Of a stretch of DNA of 64,000 nt, positions 33,636-42,197 are shown piece by piece. The DNA comes from an uncultured Eubacteriales bacterium (GTDB lineage: Bacteria; Bacillota; Clostridia; Oscillospirales; Acutalibacteraceae): the NCBI GenBank assembly GCA_934444365.1, contig CAKSCM010000008.1, forward strand, positions 44,002 through 108,001, written 5' to 3'. Every line of letters starts with the position of its first letter. Within the stretch, counting starts at the first letter, position 1. The notes beneath the pieces are model-generated. The model saw only the letters and a list, made by a program, of their open reading frames with translations, made no database searches and was not told where the DNA came from. Made by a program: the position numbers and the translations under genes.

Positions 33636-34193
33636 TTATTCTAAATTCTCGTCATACACGGCGCGGACTCCGCCTATGAGCTTTGGACGGGTTCTGGCCG
33701 CCGTCAAGACCGCCTCGCCGACCCTTTTAAGGTTGAGATGAAGCGGCACCGCCACCCTTTTCAGGTGCATGCCTATAAGGGTTCCGCCTATGTCCATGCC
33801 GGCGTCGGCCTTTATCTCCTCTACCGCCACCGGATGCTCAAATCCGCAATATGCCGCCGTTGCAAAGGAGCCGCCGGCCTTGGGTTTCGGTATAACGCTT
33901 ACGATATCGGCTCCCTTTACCGCCTCGCGCTCAATTATTATTGCACGGTTCAAATGCTCGCAGCACTGTGCGGCAAGGAATATACCTCGAGGCTTTAAAA
34001 CGCTCATGATTCCGTCGAAAACCGCCTTTCCCACCTCGGGAGAGGATTCGGTGCCCATGCATTCGCCCAAAATCTCGCTCGACGAACAGCCGACAACCAG
34101 TATTTGTCCCTTTTCAAGCCGCGAACGCTCGACCACCTCGGTCGCCGCTGCCGCCGCGTCGTTTTTTACATCTTCGATTATCTCGTTATTCAT
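33636..34193 (-). CDS. YwlG/TIGR01440 family protein (DUF436)
   Basis: A 185-residue protein of the conserved UPF0340/TIGR01440 family, found in Firmicutes, function unknown. Recognisable stretches are GQILVVGCSSSEILGECMGT, FLAAQCCEHLNRAIIIEREA, PKAGGSFATAAY and AGMDIGGTLIGMHLKRVAVP. The ATG at 34193 follows AAGGGT; a TTG five codons earlier is less likely. It has its own promoter (34325-34353) and terminator, so it is probably monocistronic. In Bacillus it lies near glyA and upp; neither is present here. Confidence 0.93.
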   Translation of the reverse strand: MNNEIIEDVKNDAAAAATEVVERSRLEKGQILVVGCSSSEILGECMGTESSPEVGKAVFDGIMSVLKPRGIFLAAQCCEHLNRAIIIEREAVKGADIVSVIPKPKAGGSFATAAYCGFEHPVAVEEIKADAGMDIGGTLIGMHLKRVAVPLHLNLKRVGEAVLTAARTRPKLIGGVRAVYDENLE

Positions 34194-34324
34194 AAAACTA
34201 CCCTTCAATCCCGGTATTTACTCAATATAATATTGCATGTATCTTTCAAGGCGTCAAACGCCTTTTTTACGGGCCCGGACTTTATATTTGCCACACATAC
34301 GAAATCCGGCCGAGCCTCAGTGAT

Positions 34325-34353
34325 ATTATACATCAAAGCTTTACCGAATTCAA
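34325..34353 (-). promoter_or_regulatory. Promoter of the YwlG-like gene
   Basis: On the minus strand TTGAAT (34348-34353), 17 bp, TATAAT (34325-34330). Its leader of about 125 nt holds an AAGGCGT/ACGCCTT hairpin near 34248-34264. Confidence 0.7.
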
Positions 34354-34392
34354 TCGCCGCTTTAAGTCAAGGCGAACATATAAATGTTATTC

Positions 34393-35148
34393 TTAATCGA
34401 AAAAACAAAGCTCCGCCTCAAAGCAGCGGCCTCTTTCATGCTCGCCGAGCACATAAAGCCGTCCGTCCTTTTCGGCTGCATAAAGCTTTAAAGTGTCCGA
34501 CAGCATGGCTTCGCTTTTAAAAATCAGCTTTATCCCCTTGACCCGATTGCCCTTTTTAAGCAGCTTACTTGCACAATCAGTAGCCAGCTCGGCATACCGT
34601 GTGTTATTCATGTGTCCGTTGTAATCAAGATCGGAATATGTAACCTCATGAAGTGCCGCGTATTCGGTTTTTTCCGGCATATGTATCTGAACGACCGATA
34701 CATCCGGCAAAGACGCCTTATCAAAGGGCAAAATTACATTATACTCCGGCAGCTCATTAGGCCGTTTTATTCTGTGCTGACCGACGCTTGCAATAAACCA
34801 GTTTTGCACACAGGCGGCGAGCTTTTCTCCGTTTTTGCCGAGAATTTCAGCGTCGCGTATATATCGCACCTTTTCTATTTTTCGCTGCCATGTGCAAATG
34901 GTAACCTCCTCGCCTACCTTAATCGGCCTTAAAAATTCCAGCTGTATTCCCGAGAGCAAAAACACGGCATCGTGCCGCACAAGCTCATCATAGGAAAGAT
35001 CAAAATTATCAAGATGGCAGCCAACCGCATGCTCAATGATCCTGAGCGCATAAGCGAGGGTAAGCGCCCGGTTTTCGCCGCATTCAAAGGGCATTATCTC
35101 GTAGTGTTCGCTGTATTGCCTATTCTCGTTTGAAAAATATCCGTTCAT
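34393..35148 (-). CDS. Acyl-ACP thioesterase
   Basis: Hydrolyses acyl-ACP to release free fatty acids; double hot-dog fold. It is 251 residues. The first half has YSEHYEIMPFECGENRALTL and QLEFLRPIKVGEEVTICTWQ; the second half has the active-site strand YSDLDYNGHMNNTRYAELAT with the conserved Asp, Asn and His. The start at 35148 (MNGYFSNE) follows GGAAGG; a TTG nine codons earlier has no ribosome site. Bacterial members are common in gut Clostridia, where the physiological role is not settled. No fatty-acid synthesis genes adjoin it. Confidence 0.92.
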   Translation of the reverse strand: MNGYFSNENRQYSEHYEIMPFECGENRALTLAYALRIIEHAVGCHLDNFDLSYDELVRHDAVFLLSGIQLEFLRPIKVGEEVTICTWQRKIEKVRYIRDAEILGKNGEKLAACVQNWFIASVGQHRIKRPNELPEYNVILPFDKASLPDVSVVQIHMPEKTEYAALHEVTYSDLDYNGHMNNTRYAELATDCASKLLKKGNRVKGIKLIFKSEAMLSDTLKLYAAEKDGRLYVLGEHERGRCFEAELCFFD

Positions 35149-35408
35149 TGTAAGCCTTCCGTCCTTGTGTTTCAAATGGTTAGAATTTATAAAACGTCAG
35201 TTTCGCTTTTAAAAAAAGGATCCGCCGTAAAAATTCAGAATAACAATTTTATTATACTACTTTAATCTCGGATTTTGTTAACAAAGTGTGGCTCAAAACA
35301 GGTGCTTTTCCGCTTTAGACGGATATTACCTCTTCGCCGACGACAAAAAACCGTATGAAAGCGGAATTTTTATATCGGCAGCATTTTAAAACCGCCAAAA
35401 CACAAGCA
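35149..35408. other. Intergenic region upstream of the thioesterase
   Basis: The stretch is AT-rich close to the thioesterase start and contains no ORF with a ribosome site. I do not see a confident promoter. Confidence 0.4.
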
Positions 35409-35440
35409 AAACCGCCCCGGAACAAAAGCTCCGGGACGGG
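35409..35440 (-). terminator. Terminator of the Gld-like ABC operon
   Basis: On the minus strand CCGTCCCGGA pairs with TCCGGGGCGG (one mismatch) and is followed by TTTTGCTTGTGTTTT, about 65 bp past the last gene. Confidence 0.8.
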
Positions 35441-35505
35441 AAAATGTTTTATCGCGTAAAACCGTAAATCGCCGTGCAAAAAGCCGGCGCCGCTTCGCCG
35501 GCCGA

Positions 35506-37464
35506 TTACCCGATAACCTTAAAATACTTATCCTTTATGGTCTCGACAAGGGTCGAAAGCACCGGTGCGCCGTCCTTACCGTTGAGGGTAAAGTAATAAC
35601 GGCGGGCCGAATAATCGGAGTATTTTAATACGTCATATCCGTCATACCCTATATAACGTACGGTTATCTGTAGCTCGGGGGAGGCGCTTTCCTTACCGTC
35701 GGTAACATATTCGCCCTCAATAGAGGTTGAAATTATGCTGCTGTACATGCTTCTGAAGGCCTCGGTATCAACCGTCTTTCCGTTGGCAGTAACGGTTATC
35801 TGGTCGTCGCCCTCATCGTCGCTCGTGTGCTCAAGAACAAAATTCGTCACCGAAACATTTCCGGAAGAATCTTTAACCCGCATTTCGATAGAATCGACAT
35901 TTATAATGTTGTTGGCATAAAGCAGCGGATTTCTCCAGTCATTAAGAGCAACATGCATAAAGCCGAGCTTATCCATCGCCACCTTGTAAATGCTTACGTC
36001 CCCGTCGACCTTAACGGCATAGTAATCGACCTCTATACCCTTTGCAACGGTGATTCCGACCGTTTTATCGCCGACCTTGTAAACAACACGTCCGATAGGC
36101 GAATCAAAGCCGTATTTCAGACTTTTCTCGGAATCGTCCCTCAGTTCGTAACAACCGGCGCTTCTGAGTCCGTCTGCAAGCGGACTTAAAAGATCGTCGA
36201 TCTTCTTTGTATCGGGACTGAAATTTTCCGGTGCGTCAACAAAATAAATGCTGCTCGACGCCGGACTTCCTGCCTCAACACAGGAAAAATGCAGAGTTTT
36301 TCCGAGAGTCTGACTGTAAAGCTCGATGCTGTCGTACTTTATAAGTGTGCCCGATGAATAATAGTCCGCGCCGCCGCTTTCGGTAAATTTATTTACTACA
36401 TCGCGGCTTACGACCACCGTCGCGTCGTTAAACAGGTACGAAACGGCATCCTCGGTCGCCTTGTAGACCTTTGTGTCGCGCACGGGACGACCCAAGATCG
36501 GAACGACCTCGCCGTCGGCAGTAACGCTCTCGACCGTGTTCTCGTTCGGACGGCAGTCGGCATAGGTGAAATACCCGTCTTTAGTCGGCGTTGCGTCGCC
36601 TATATAATAGGTTATGGCCGAGCCGTCGGCAAATTCAATATTGAACTCGCCCTCGGGATCGTCAAATCCGCATTCCTCAAAATAGGTCATACCGCCCGAC
36701 GGAATCTCGGCGTTTATATCCTGTGCATAAATACCGGAATAAGGAGTTTTTACTATATCGACAAGCACATATTTAAGAAGCGACGGATCGAAATTTATCC
36801 CCTCTATATCGACCCCCTCAAGCTCGGTTATGTGCCATTTAAGAATCTCGGTGGTCTTGGTCTCCCCGGTCGATTCGTCGGTCGTGGTGCTTATTTCCTT
36901 AACGGGGGCGCATTTATAGCTCGTCTTGCGGTTTTTAACCGATATTCCGGTTATACCGCCGATGTTAAGATATTCGGTATCATCCGCCGATGAAAGATAT
37001 TCGGTATAATCGTATATGCACTGAACTCCCGAAGATGACGATGCGTCGGATCCCGTATCGTCCGGCGAATCGGTAAAGCGGATTACCGCAAATATTCCGC
37101 CCACTAAAGCGACGCATACAAGCACCGTCACGAGAATAAGGCTTAATTGGCGTGAAGGTTTATGCTTTTTTTTGCCGGTCGCCGCATTTTTATCGTCCGT
37201 CTTTTTCTCCTTGGGAGCCGGAGCGTCAAAAATGCTGGTATAGCCGTCGTTTCCAGCGAGTGATTCGGCCTTTTCGGAATCGCCTCCGGCGGCCGGCGCA
37301 TTATTCTTTTCAAAAGTCTCCCCGGCCGGCGGTTCATTTTTATTTATATCGGCACTCGCCCCGGCAGCCGGCGCATCGGCACTATCGGTATTGCCGGTGT
37401 TGCCGTCGCCGGTATTGTTCTCAATAATCTCAGAGCTCAGGTTTTTTTCGTCGGGATGGCTCAT
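35506..37464 (-). CDS. DUF4340 membrane-anchored protein of Gld-like ABC system
   Basis: A 652-residue protein with an acidic, disordered N-terminus (about 1-100, rich in Asp, Asn, Ala and Pro), one membrane helix (LILVTVLVCVALVGGIFAVI, about 108-127) and a large extracytoplasmic region. The region shows the repeated small beta-rich modules typical of DUF4340 (for example YLNIGGITGISVKNRKTSYK, FADGSAITYYIGDA). DUF4340 proteins usually end operons encoding an ABC-2 ATPase, a permease and a GldG-like protein, exactly as here. The start overlaps the GldG-like stop by 4 bp (ATGA), so translation is coupled. The cargo is unknown. Confidence 0.85.
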   Translation of the reverse strand: MSHPDEKNLSSEIIENNTGDGNTGNTDSADAPAAGASADINKNEPPAGETFEKNNAPAAGGDSEKAESLAGNDGYTSIFDAPAPKEKKTDDKNAATGKKKHKPSRQLSLILVTVLVCVALVGGIFAVIRFTDSPDDTGSDASSSSGVQCIYDYTEYLSSADDTEYLNIGGITGISVKNRKTSYKCAPVKEISTTTDESTGETKTTEILKWHITELEGVDIEGINFDPSLLKYVLVDIVKTPYSGIYAQDINAEIPSGGMTYFEECGFDDPEGEFNIEFADGSAITYYIGDATPTKDGYFTYADCRPNENTVESVTADGEVVPILGRPVRDTKVYKATEDAVSYLFNDATVVVSRDVVNKFTESGGADYYSSGTLIKYDSIELYSQTLGKTLHFSCVEAGSPASSSIYFVDAPENFSPDTKKIDDLLSPLADGLRSAGCYELRDDSEKSLKYGFDSPIGRVVYKVGDKTVGITVAKGIEVDYYAVKVDGDVSIYKVAMDKLGFMHVALNDWRNPLLYANNIINVDSIEMRVKDSSGNVSVTNFVLEHTSDDEGDDQITVTANGKTVDTEAFRSMYSSIISTSIEGEYVTDGKESASPELQITVRYIGYDGYDVLKYSDYSARRYYFTLNGKDGAPVLSTLVETIKDKYFKVIG

Positions 37465-39101
37465 TTTCTCTTCCTCACAACAAATACTGTTATACCGGCG
37501 ACAATCATTACAAGCGGAAGCACAATGATAAATACCCAGCGCACGGCCCTCGGCCAGCCGCTTTCGGACACCTTGTCATAAAAGCTGGTGGTGTTTATGG
37601 TCTTGGTGGTTATCTCCACCGTCTCCTGCTCGTCGGCACCGGTTAAGGTGTTGAATATATTAAGGGTCAGCGGTGCGTTCGCAAAGGTCGCCGCATTGAG
37701 ATAATTGGTCTGGTAAAGGTTATCTTCAAACCACTTAAAACCGAAGAAGGTATCGCCGGCAAAGGCCACGACATGCGATTCGACCGACTGGGTGTTAACA
37801 AGGGTGCTTTGCATAACATAGTCGTACGGACCGGTTATTGGAGAGGTATCAATCGACCAGTCCTCCGGAGCCGAATAGGGCAGATAGGTTGCCGTATCGC
37901 TCGATTTGAGGATTGATTCGGTAGTGTAATAATCCTTCTCCTCGCTCGAAAGCTTCATGGCGGAAAACAATCCGTACGGGTAGCTGAGCTTGGTATTGTT
38001 ATCAAGATCCTCGGTATAGGAGGAGCCCGCCGATACCGGAGCTACGTAAACCGGCAACTGAACGTTGTAAAAGTTATCCTTGGTCTCGCAGACATATCCT
38101 TCGGTTACCTGTATTCCCCACTCGGAAAGATATTCGTTGAGAATAGGGGTGGAATAATAGGTGCCCGACGAGGTATTTGCAATATATATAAGATTCCTGC
38201 CGTTGTTGCCGCTGTTTTTAAGATACCTGTCAAGGGCGTCGACCGATTCCTTGTTAAGATCCCTTGTCGGCGAGGCTATAATAACGGCTTTGGCGTCCCC
38301 CGAAATTTCAGCAAAGGAGGAAACCTCTTCAAGCTCGTAGTTGTTGCGCTCAAGCAGCTTCGAAAGGGCATCCGGAACCTCACAGCCGCTGCCGGTGTAA
38401 ACGGCCAGCTTTACGGGATTTTCGGAACTGGTAACATAAACCGCCGAGGTAAGATTCGAAGCAAGGGTGGACCCGGTTATGTCATATGCCTCGGTATAAT
38501 TATAATACGGATTGTAAGAAATGCTGTTGTTTATCTCGGTGGAGAAATAATCCGACATGTGAAGCACATTGTAGCGTTCATTATCCTCACCATGGACGCA
38601 TTCGACGATTATATCTCCGTACGAAAAGCTCTCCGACGGATATTTACCGGTGACGTACGCAAAATCGGTTGCCGAATCGGGGTCGCGGAAGGAAATGCTG
38701 AAGTTACTGTTGAGCTTTGCAAAATCCTTTACGAATACACCGACCTGACGGGCATATTTCGACGTTGTATCGCTGACCGAGCCGGTGACCCTGTCGCTTA
38801 AACTGAGATTTCTGAGCATATACGACGTAAAGGTGGAGTTTTCAAAAGACTCCTCTGACGCACACACGATTATATTTACCTTTTTATCTACCTTTTTAAG
38901 GTAGTCTGTATATTCATCGCTTAAATCCATCGAATAATCCTGTCCGACGGTCAGGTCCAAAGAAAGCGGAAAACGGTCGGAAAGTACCGACGCCGCAACG
39001 TTTATAAGTATGACCAGCGCCACAACGCACGCCGTGAATATAACGGCCATACCGCCTTTTTGAAAGGCTCTTGAACCGAAAAACTTGTTTTTATCAGCCA
39101 T
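37461..39101 (-). CDS. GldG-family ABC transport accessory protein
   Basis: A 546-residue protein with a membrane helix near the N-terminus (VIFTACVVALVILINVAASV, about 19-38), an extracytoplasmic domain of the ABC-type uncharacterised transport (GldG/IFT52-like) fold, and a C-terminal helix followed by VVRKRK. DLTVGQDYSMDLSDEYTDYL near residue 50 and AKAVIIASPTRDLNKESVDA near 240 fit the family. GldG is named from Bacteroidetes gliding, but this organism lacks the gliding context, so only the ABC role is proposed. AAGGAGAGG precedes the ATG, 22 bp after the permease. Confidence 0.85.
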   Translation of the reverse strand: MADKNKFFGSRAFQKGGMAVIFTACVVALVILINVAASVLSDRFPLSLDLTVGQDYSMDLSDEYTDYLKKVDKKVNIIVCASEESFENSTFTSYMLRNLSLSDRVTGSVSDTTSKYARQVGVFVKDFAKLNSNFSISFRDPDSATDFAYVTGKYPSESFSYGDIIVECVHGEDNERYNVLHMSDYFSTEINNSISYNPYYNYTEAYDITGSTLASNLTSAVYVTSSENPVKLAVYTGSGCEVPDALSKLLERNNYELEEVSSFAEISGDAKAVIIASPTRDLNKESVDALDRYLKNSGNNGRNLIYIANTSSGTYYSTPILNEYLSEWGIQVTEGYVCETKDNFYNVQLPVYVAPVSAGSSYTEDLDNNTKLSYPYGLFSAMKLSSEEKDYYTTESILKSSDTATYLPYSAPEDWSIDTSPITGPYDYVMQSTLVNTQSVESHVVAFAGDTFFGFKWFEDNLYQTNYLNAATFANAPLTLNIFNTLTGADEQETVEITTKTINTTSFYDKVSESGWPRAVRWVFIIVLPLVMIVAGITVFVVRKRK

Positions 39102-39123
39102 TTTTAACCTCTCCTTTCAAAAA

Positions 39124-39825
39124 TTAAGCATAGCGCTTTCTGTCAAGTATACGGACGGTGAAGAAAAGGAACAGTCCTATAATTGACACAAAGAATATAA
39201 CGTTATCGTAATCGAATATTCCTACGGTAAACTGCCTGTAACGCTCGTTGAAGGATATCCAGCCTACAAGCTTTTCGATAAAGCCGACTCCGGTAAGGGA
39301 GGCAAGCGAGTCCATTATATAGACAAACAGCGACAAAAAGAAGGAGCATATCGCCGCTACGACCGGGCTTTCGGTGAGGGACGATACAAACATTCCCATG
39401 GCTATAAGGGTGCCGCCGAGCAGCAGTATACCGAGCAGATTGCCGATATAAACCATCCAGTCGGGGGTTATAAAGGCGGCGATTAAAAGCTGGTATACAA
39501 GGGTTATGCCTATTGCAATGGCAAACACCGCAAAGGCTGCAAAGAACTTGCCCATAACCACGCCGGAGAGCTTAACCGGAGCCGTAAACAGCAGCTGCTC
39601 GGTCTTGTTACGTTTATCGTCGGTAAAAATACGCATTGTAAGTATGGGGATAACAACCAACACTATAAGGAACATTGTGCTGAAAAGACCGGTGAGATCC
39701 GGACTTCCGCCCGCAAACAAGACCGAAAAGAAAAATCCGGATATAAGGAAAAATATCGCCAGCACCGTATAGCCTATGGGCGATGTAAAGTAGGATTTAA
39801 ATTCCCTTTTAAATATTGCGCTCAT
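39124..39825 (-). CDS. ABC-2 type permease (GldF-like)
   Basis: A 233-residue integral membrane protein with about six helices (for example YTVLAIFFLISGFFFSVLFA and TLIAMGMFVSSLTESPVVAA). The segment MRIFTDDKRNKTEQLLFTAP after the second helix is the hallmark cytoplasmic loop of ABC-2 permeases that contacts the ATPase. The start MSAIFKREFKSYF lies 4 nt after the ATPase stop behind AAAGGGG; a longer frame to 39972 overlaps the ATPase gene and is rejected. Confidence 0.9.
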   Translation of the reverse strand: MSAIFKREFKSYFTSPIGYTVLAIFFLISGFFFSVLFAGGSPDLTGLFSTMFLIVLVVIPILTMRIFTDDKRNKTEQLLFTAPVKLSGVVMGKFFAAFAVFAIAIGITLVYQLLIAAFITPDWMVYIGNLLGILLLGGTLIAMGMFVSSLTESPVVAAICSFFLSLFVYIMDSLASLTGVGFIEKLVGWISFNERYRQFTVGIFDYDNVIFFVSIIGLFLFFTVRILDRKRYA

Positions 39826-39829
39826 GCCG

Positions 39830-40891
39830 TTATTCCCCTTTCTTTGAATCGTCGTCGGATGGATCGCCGCTGTCGGCGGCATTATCGGCCGGCTTTTCCT
39901 CGGAGTCTTCCCCCGCTTTTTCGGGCAGCTGACGGCCGAACATGGCGGCGGCCTGCTCGGGCGACATTTCAACCAGCTTTAAGAAGACCTGCTCAAGTGA
40001 CATCGAACCCGACGTAAGCCCTACCATCTTCCATCCGTTTTGTACAACGCAATCGAACAAAGCGGCCCTTGTGTCGGTATCGGGTCGCTGCTCAATAAAA
40101 TACTCGGTAGCCGAGCCGGAAGCCACGCCCTGAACACGCGCCGAACGCACGCCCTCAACGGCGGAAATTGCCGGCAGAACCTGGCGCGGAGGACCGACAA
40201 TGCTTGCAATAAGCGAATTGTCCGAGCTTATACTCTTCGAAAGCTCCTCGGTAGAACCGTCGGCTATTATATAGCCCTGATTTATTATAATTATACGCTC
40301 GCACACGGCCTGTATTTCCGAAAGAATATGGGACGACAGAATTACCGTGTGATTTTTGCCGAGCTTTGAAATAAGGGCCCTTATTTCGATTATCTGCTGC
40401 GGGTCAAGACCGACGGTCGGCTCATCGAGGATAAGCACATCGGGATTGCCTATAAGAGCCTGAGCAATACCGACGCGCTGACGGTAGCCCTTTGACAGGT
40501 TGCGTATAAGGCGGTTCTGCACGGCGTCGATCTTTACCAGCCTTACTATCTCGTCAAGATGAGGCTTCCTCGGCAGGGTGGTTTTTTTAAGATCATAAAC
40601 AAAATCAAGATACTCCCTTACCGTCATATCGACGTAAAGAGGCGGTATCTCAGGTAAAAAGCCTATACGCGACTTCGCCTTTATGGGATCGTTCAGAATA
40701 TCGTATCCGTCGATGCTTACCGTTCCGGATGTAGCCGAAAGAAATCCCGTTATAATGTTCATCGTGGTCGATTTTCCGGCTCCGTTGGGGCCGAGAAAGC
40801 CGATTATCTCACCGTCGTTTATGGTGAAATTCGCATGATTGACGGCAATATTACTGCCGTATTTTTTGACGAGGTCTTTTACCTCTATCAT
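39830..40891 (-). CDS. ABC transporter ATP-binding protein (GldA-like)
   Basis: A 353-residue ATPase. Walker A is GFLGPNGAGKSTTMN (about 36), Q-loop GFLPEIPPLY, signature LSKGYRQRVGIAQALIG, Walker B VLILDEPTVGLDP, and the switch His in VILSSHILSEIQ. After the ATPase domain comes a regulatory tail and a very acidic Asp/Ser/Glu end (about 325-353). The start MIEVKDLVKKYGS follows GGAGGG; the 15-codon extension to 40936 has no ribosome site. It is first in an operon of four genes driven from 40980-41008. Confidence 0.93.
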   Translation of the reverse strand: MIEVKDLVKKYGSNIAVNHANFTINDGEIIGFLGPNGAGKSTTMNIITGFLSATSGTVSIDGYDILNDPIKAKSRIGFLPEIPPLYVDMTVREYLDFVYDLKKTTLPRKPHLDEIVRLVKIDAVQNRLIRNLSKGYRQRVGIAQALIGNPDVLILDEPTVGLDPQQIIEIRALISKLGKNHTVILSSHILSEIQAVCERIIIINQGYIIADGSTEELSKSISSDNSLIASIVGPPRQVLPAISAVEGVRSARVQGVASGSATEYFIEQRPDTDTRAALFDCVVQNGWKMVGLTSGSMSLEQVFLKLVEMSPEQAAAMFGRQLPEKAGEDSEEKPADNAADSGDPSDDDSKKGE

Positions 40892-40979
40892 TTCGTTCCC
40901 TCCTGTAACCTGTAATAGGTGTTTTCCGGTTTGCAATATCCGCCCTGTCGGAATAAATACACTTTATTTTATCAGCAAG

Positions 40980-41008
40980 ATTATAACCGTTTTTTTCGGC
41001 AATGTAAA
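40980..41008 (-). promoter_or_regulatory. Promoter of the Gld-like ABC operon
   Basis: On the minus strand TTTACA (41003-41008), 17 bp, TATAAT (40980-40985). The leader is about 85 nt. The remainder of 40892-41216 has no supported gene. Confidence 0.75.
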
Positions 41009-41216
41009 CAAACTGTTACGTTTGATGCCGAAAAACGTTTCCGGCGGATAAAAGAGGTTTACCGGGCAGACCGATTATACCGAATACAACAACCGGTATC
41101 AATACTGAAATATTTTACACCATTTATAACGATAAATAAAGAGTTTTTTGAGCTAATAGATGAATTTCTGAGAAAAAACATACTTTTTCCGTATTATCAG
41201 CCCTAAAAACCAGATT

Positions 41217-41253
41217 AAACCGCCGCATAAGTTATCCTTACACGGCGGTTTGT
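41217..41253 (-). terminator. Terminator after the phosphotransferase gene
   Basis: AAACCGCCG and CGGCGGTTT form a 9-bp perfect stem. A second hairpin, CCGGGG/CCCCGG, lies at about 41259-41279 between it and the gene. Confidence 0.65.
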
Positions 41254-41355
41254 GTTTTCCGGGGTTAACGCCCGGGGCTTTATTCTTTTGTTTTAAGCGA
41301 TAAATGCAGCTTATTTAAAATCGGTTTTCAGATATCGCCTGCAAAAAATACGGAA

Positions 41356-42105
41356 TTATTCGTACTCGACCACATCGACCCAGCGCTTTAAGAATTCCCG
41401 TTCCTCGGGCTTATCCTTGACCGACTGGGAGGCCGCCACTATCGGAAGCCATTTCTGAACGTACTGCTTCGGGGTATCGCTCTTTTTGCAAAACAGGTCG
41501 ATATACTGCTCGGCCGTTTTGTCGTCCCCTGCAAGGCGGAACAAAAGGTAGGTCCTCGCAACGTCGGCCGAGGCATTTCCCTGTGTTACATGAGCCCAGT
41601 CTATTACATAAGGGACTCCCTCGGGCGTTATTATAATGTTTGACGGGTTAAAATCGCCGTGACAGACCTTTTTGTGCTTTGGCATTCCCTCAAGCCGTGT
41701 ATGCAGCTCGTAACGGGTGGTCGCGTCGAACTGGGATTCGGAAATTTTCCTGTTCATCTTATCCTTTAATTTATTAAGGTGATTAGCGCTTTGGGAATGG
41801 ATCTTCATTTGCAGATCCACAAAAAGCTCAAGATACTCCCGCTTTTTGCCGGGATTCTGCTCCATTAGCCGGGACAAGGTCTCACCTTCGATAAATTCGT
41901 TGACAATGGCCCACTTTCCGTCAATGCTCGTTACCTCAAGGAGCTTCGGGACGTTCAGCGCCGTTTCCTCAACCCTGGCGTTGTTTAAAGCCTCGTTGAG
42001 AATATCGGCCTTAGAGTAGTGCTCATCAAACACCTTTATTGCCTTATCGCCGTCGCGGTATACCGTTTTAAAGGGGCGCACCGCTATGATATTGTCGGGT
42101 TTCAT
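41356..42105 (-). CDS. Aminoglycoside phosphotransferase-family kinase
   Basis: A 249-residue small-molecule kinase of the APH/choline-kinase fold. The catalytic loop is VCHGDFNPSNIIIT (about 152-165) with the Asp and Asn, and the metal site VIDWAHVTQGNASADVART follows. The N-lobe has IVNEFIEGETLSRLM. The substrate is unknown: such genes in Clostridia are rarely resistance genes and may act on choline, homoserine or sugar amines. GAGGAGG precedes the ATG. It lies 92 bp downstream of adhE and may be read from it. Confidence 0.88.
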   Translation of the reverse strand: MKPDNIIAVRPFKTVYRDGDKAIKVFDEHYSKADILNEALNNARVEETALNVPKLLEVTSIDGKWAIVNEFIEGETLSRLMEQNPGKKREYLELFVDLQMKIHSQSANHLNKLKDKMNRKISESQFDATTRYELHTRLEGMPKHKKVCHGDFNPSNIIITPEGVPYVIDWAHVTQGNASADVARTYLLFRLAGDDKTAEQYIDLFCKKSDTPKQYVQKWLPIVAASQSVKDKPEEREFLKRWVDVVEYE

Positions 42106-42197
42106 CGCGTTTCCTCCTCGTTAAAATCCGCCGGTGCAGGACCTAAAACACCGCAGGCCCTGCTGCCGGTCGATATGGTTATATTCATTATTTTAAT

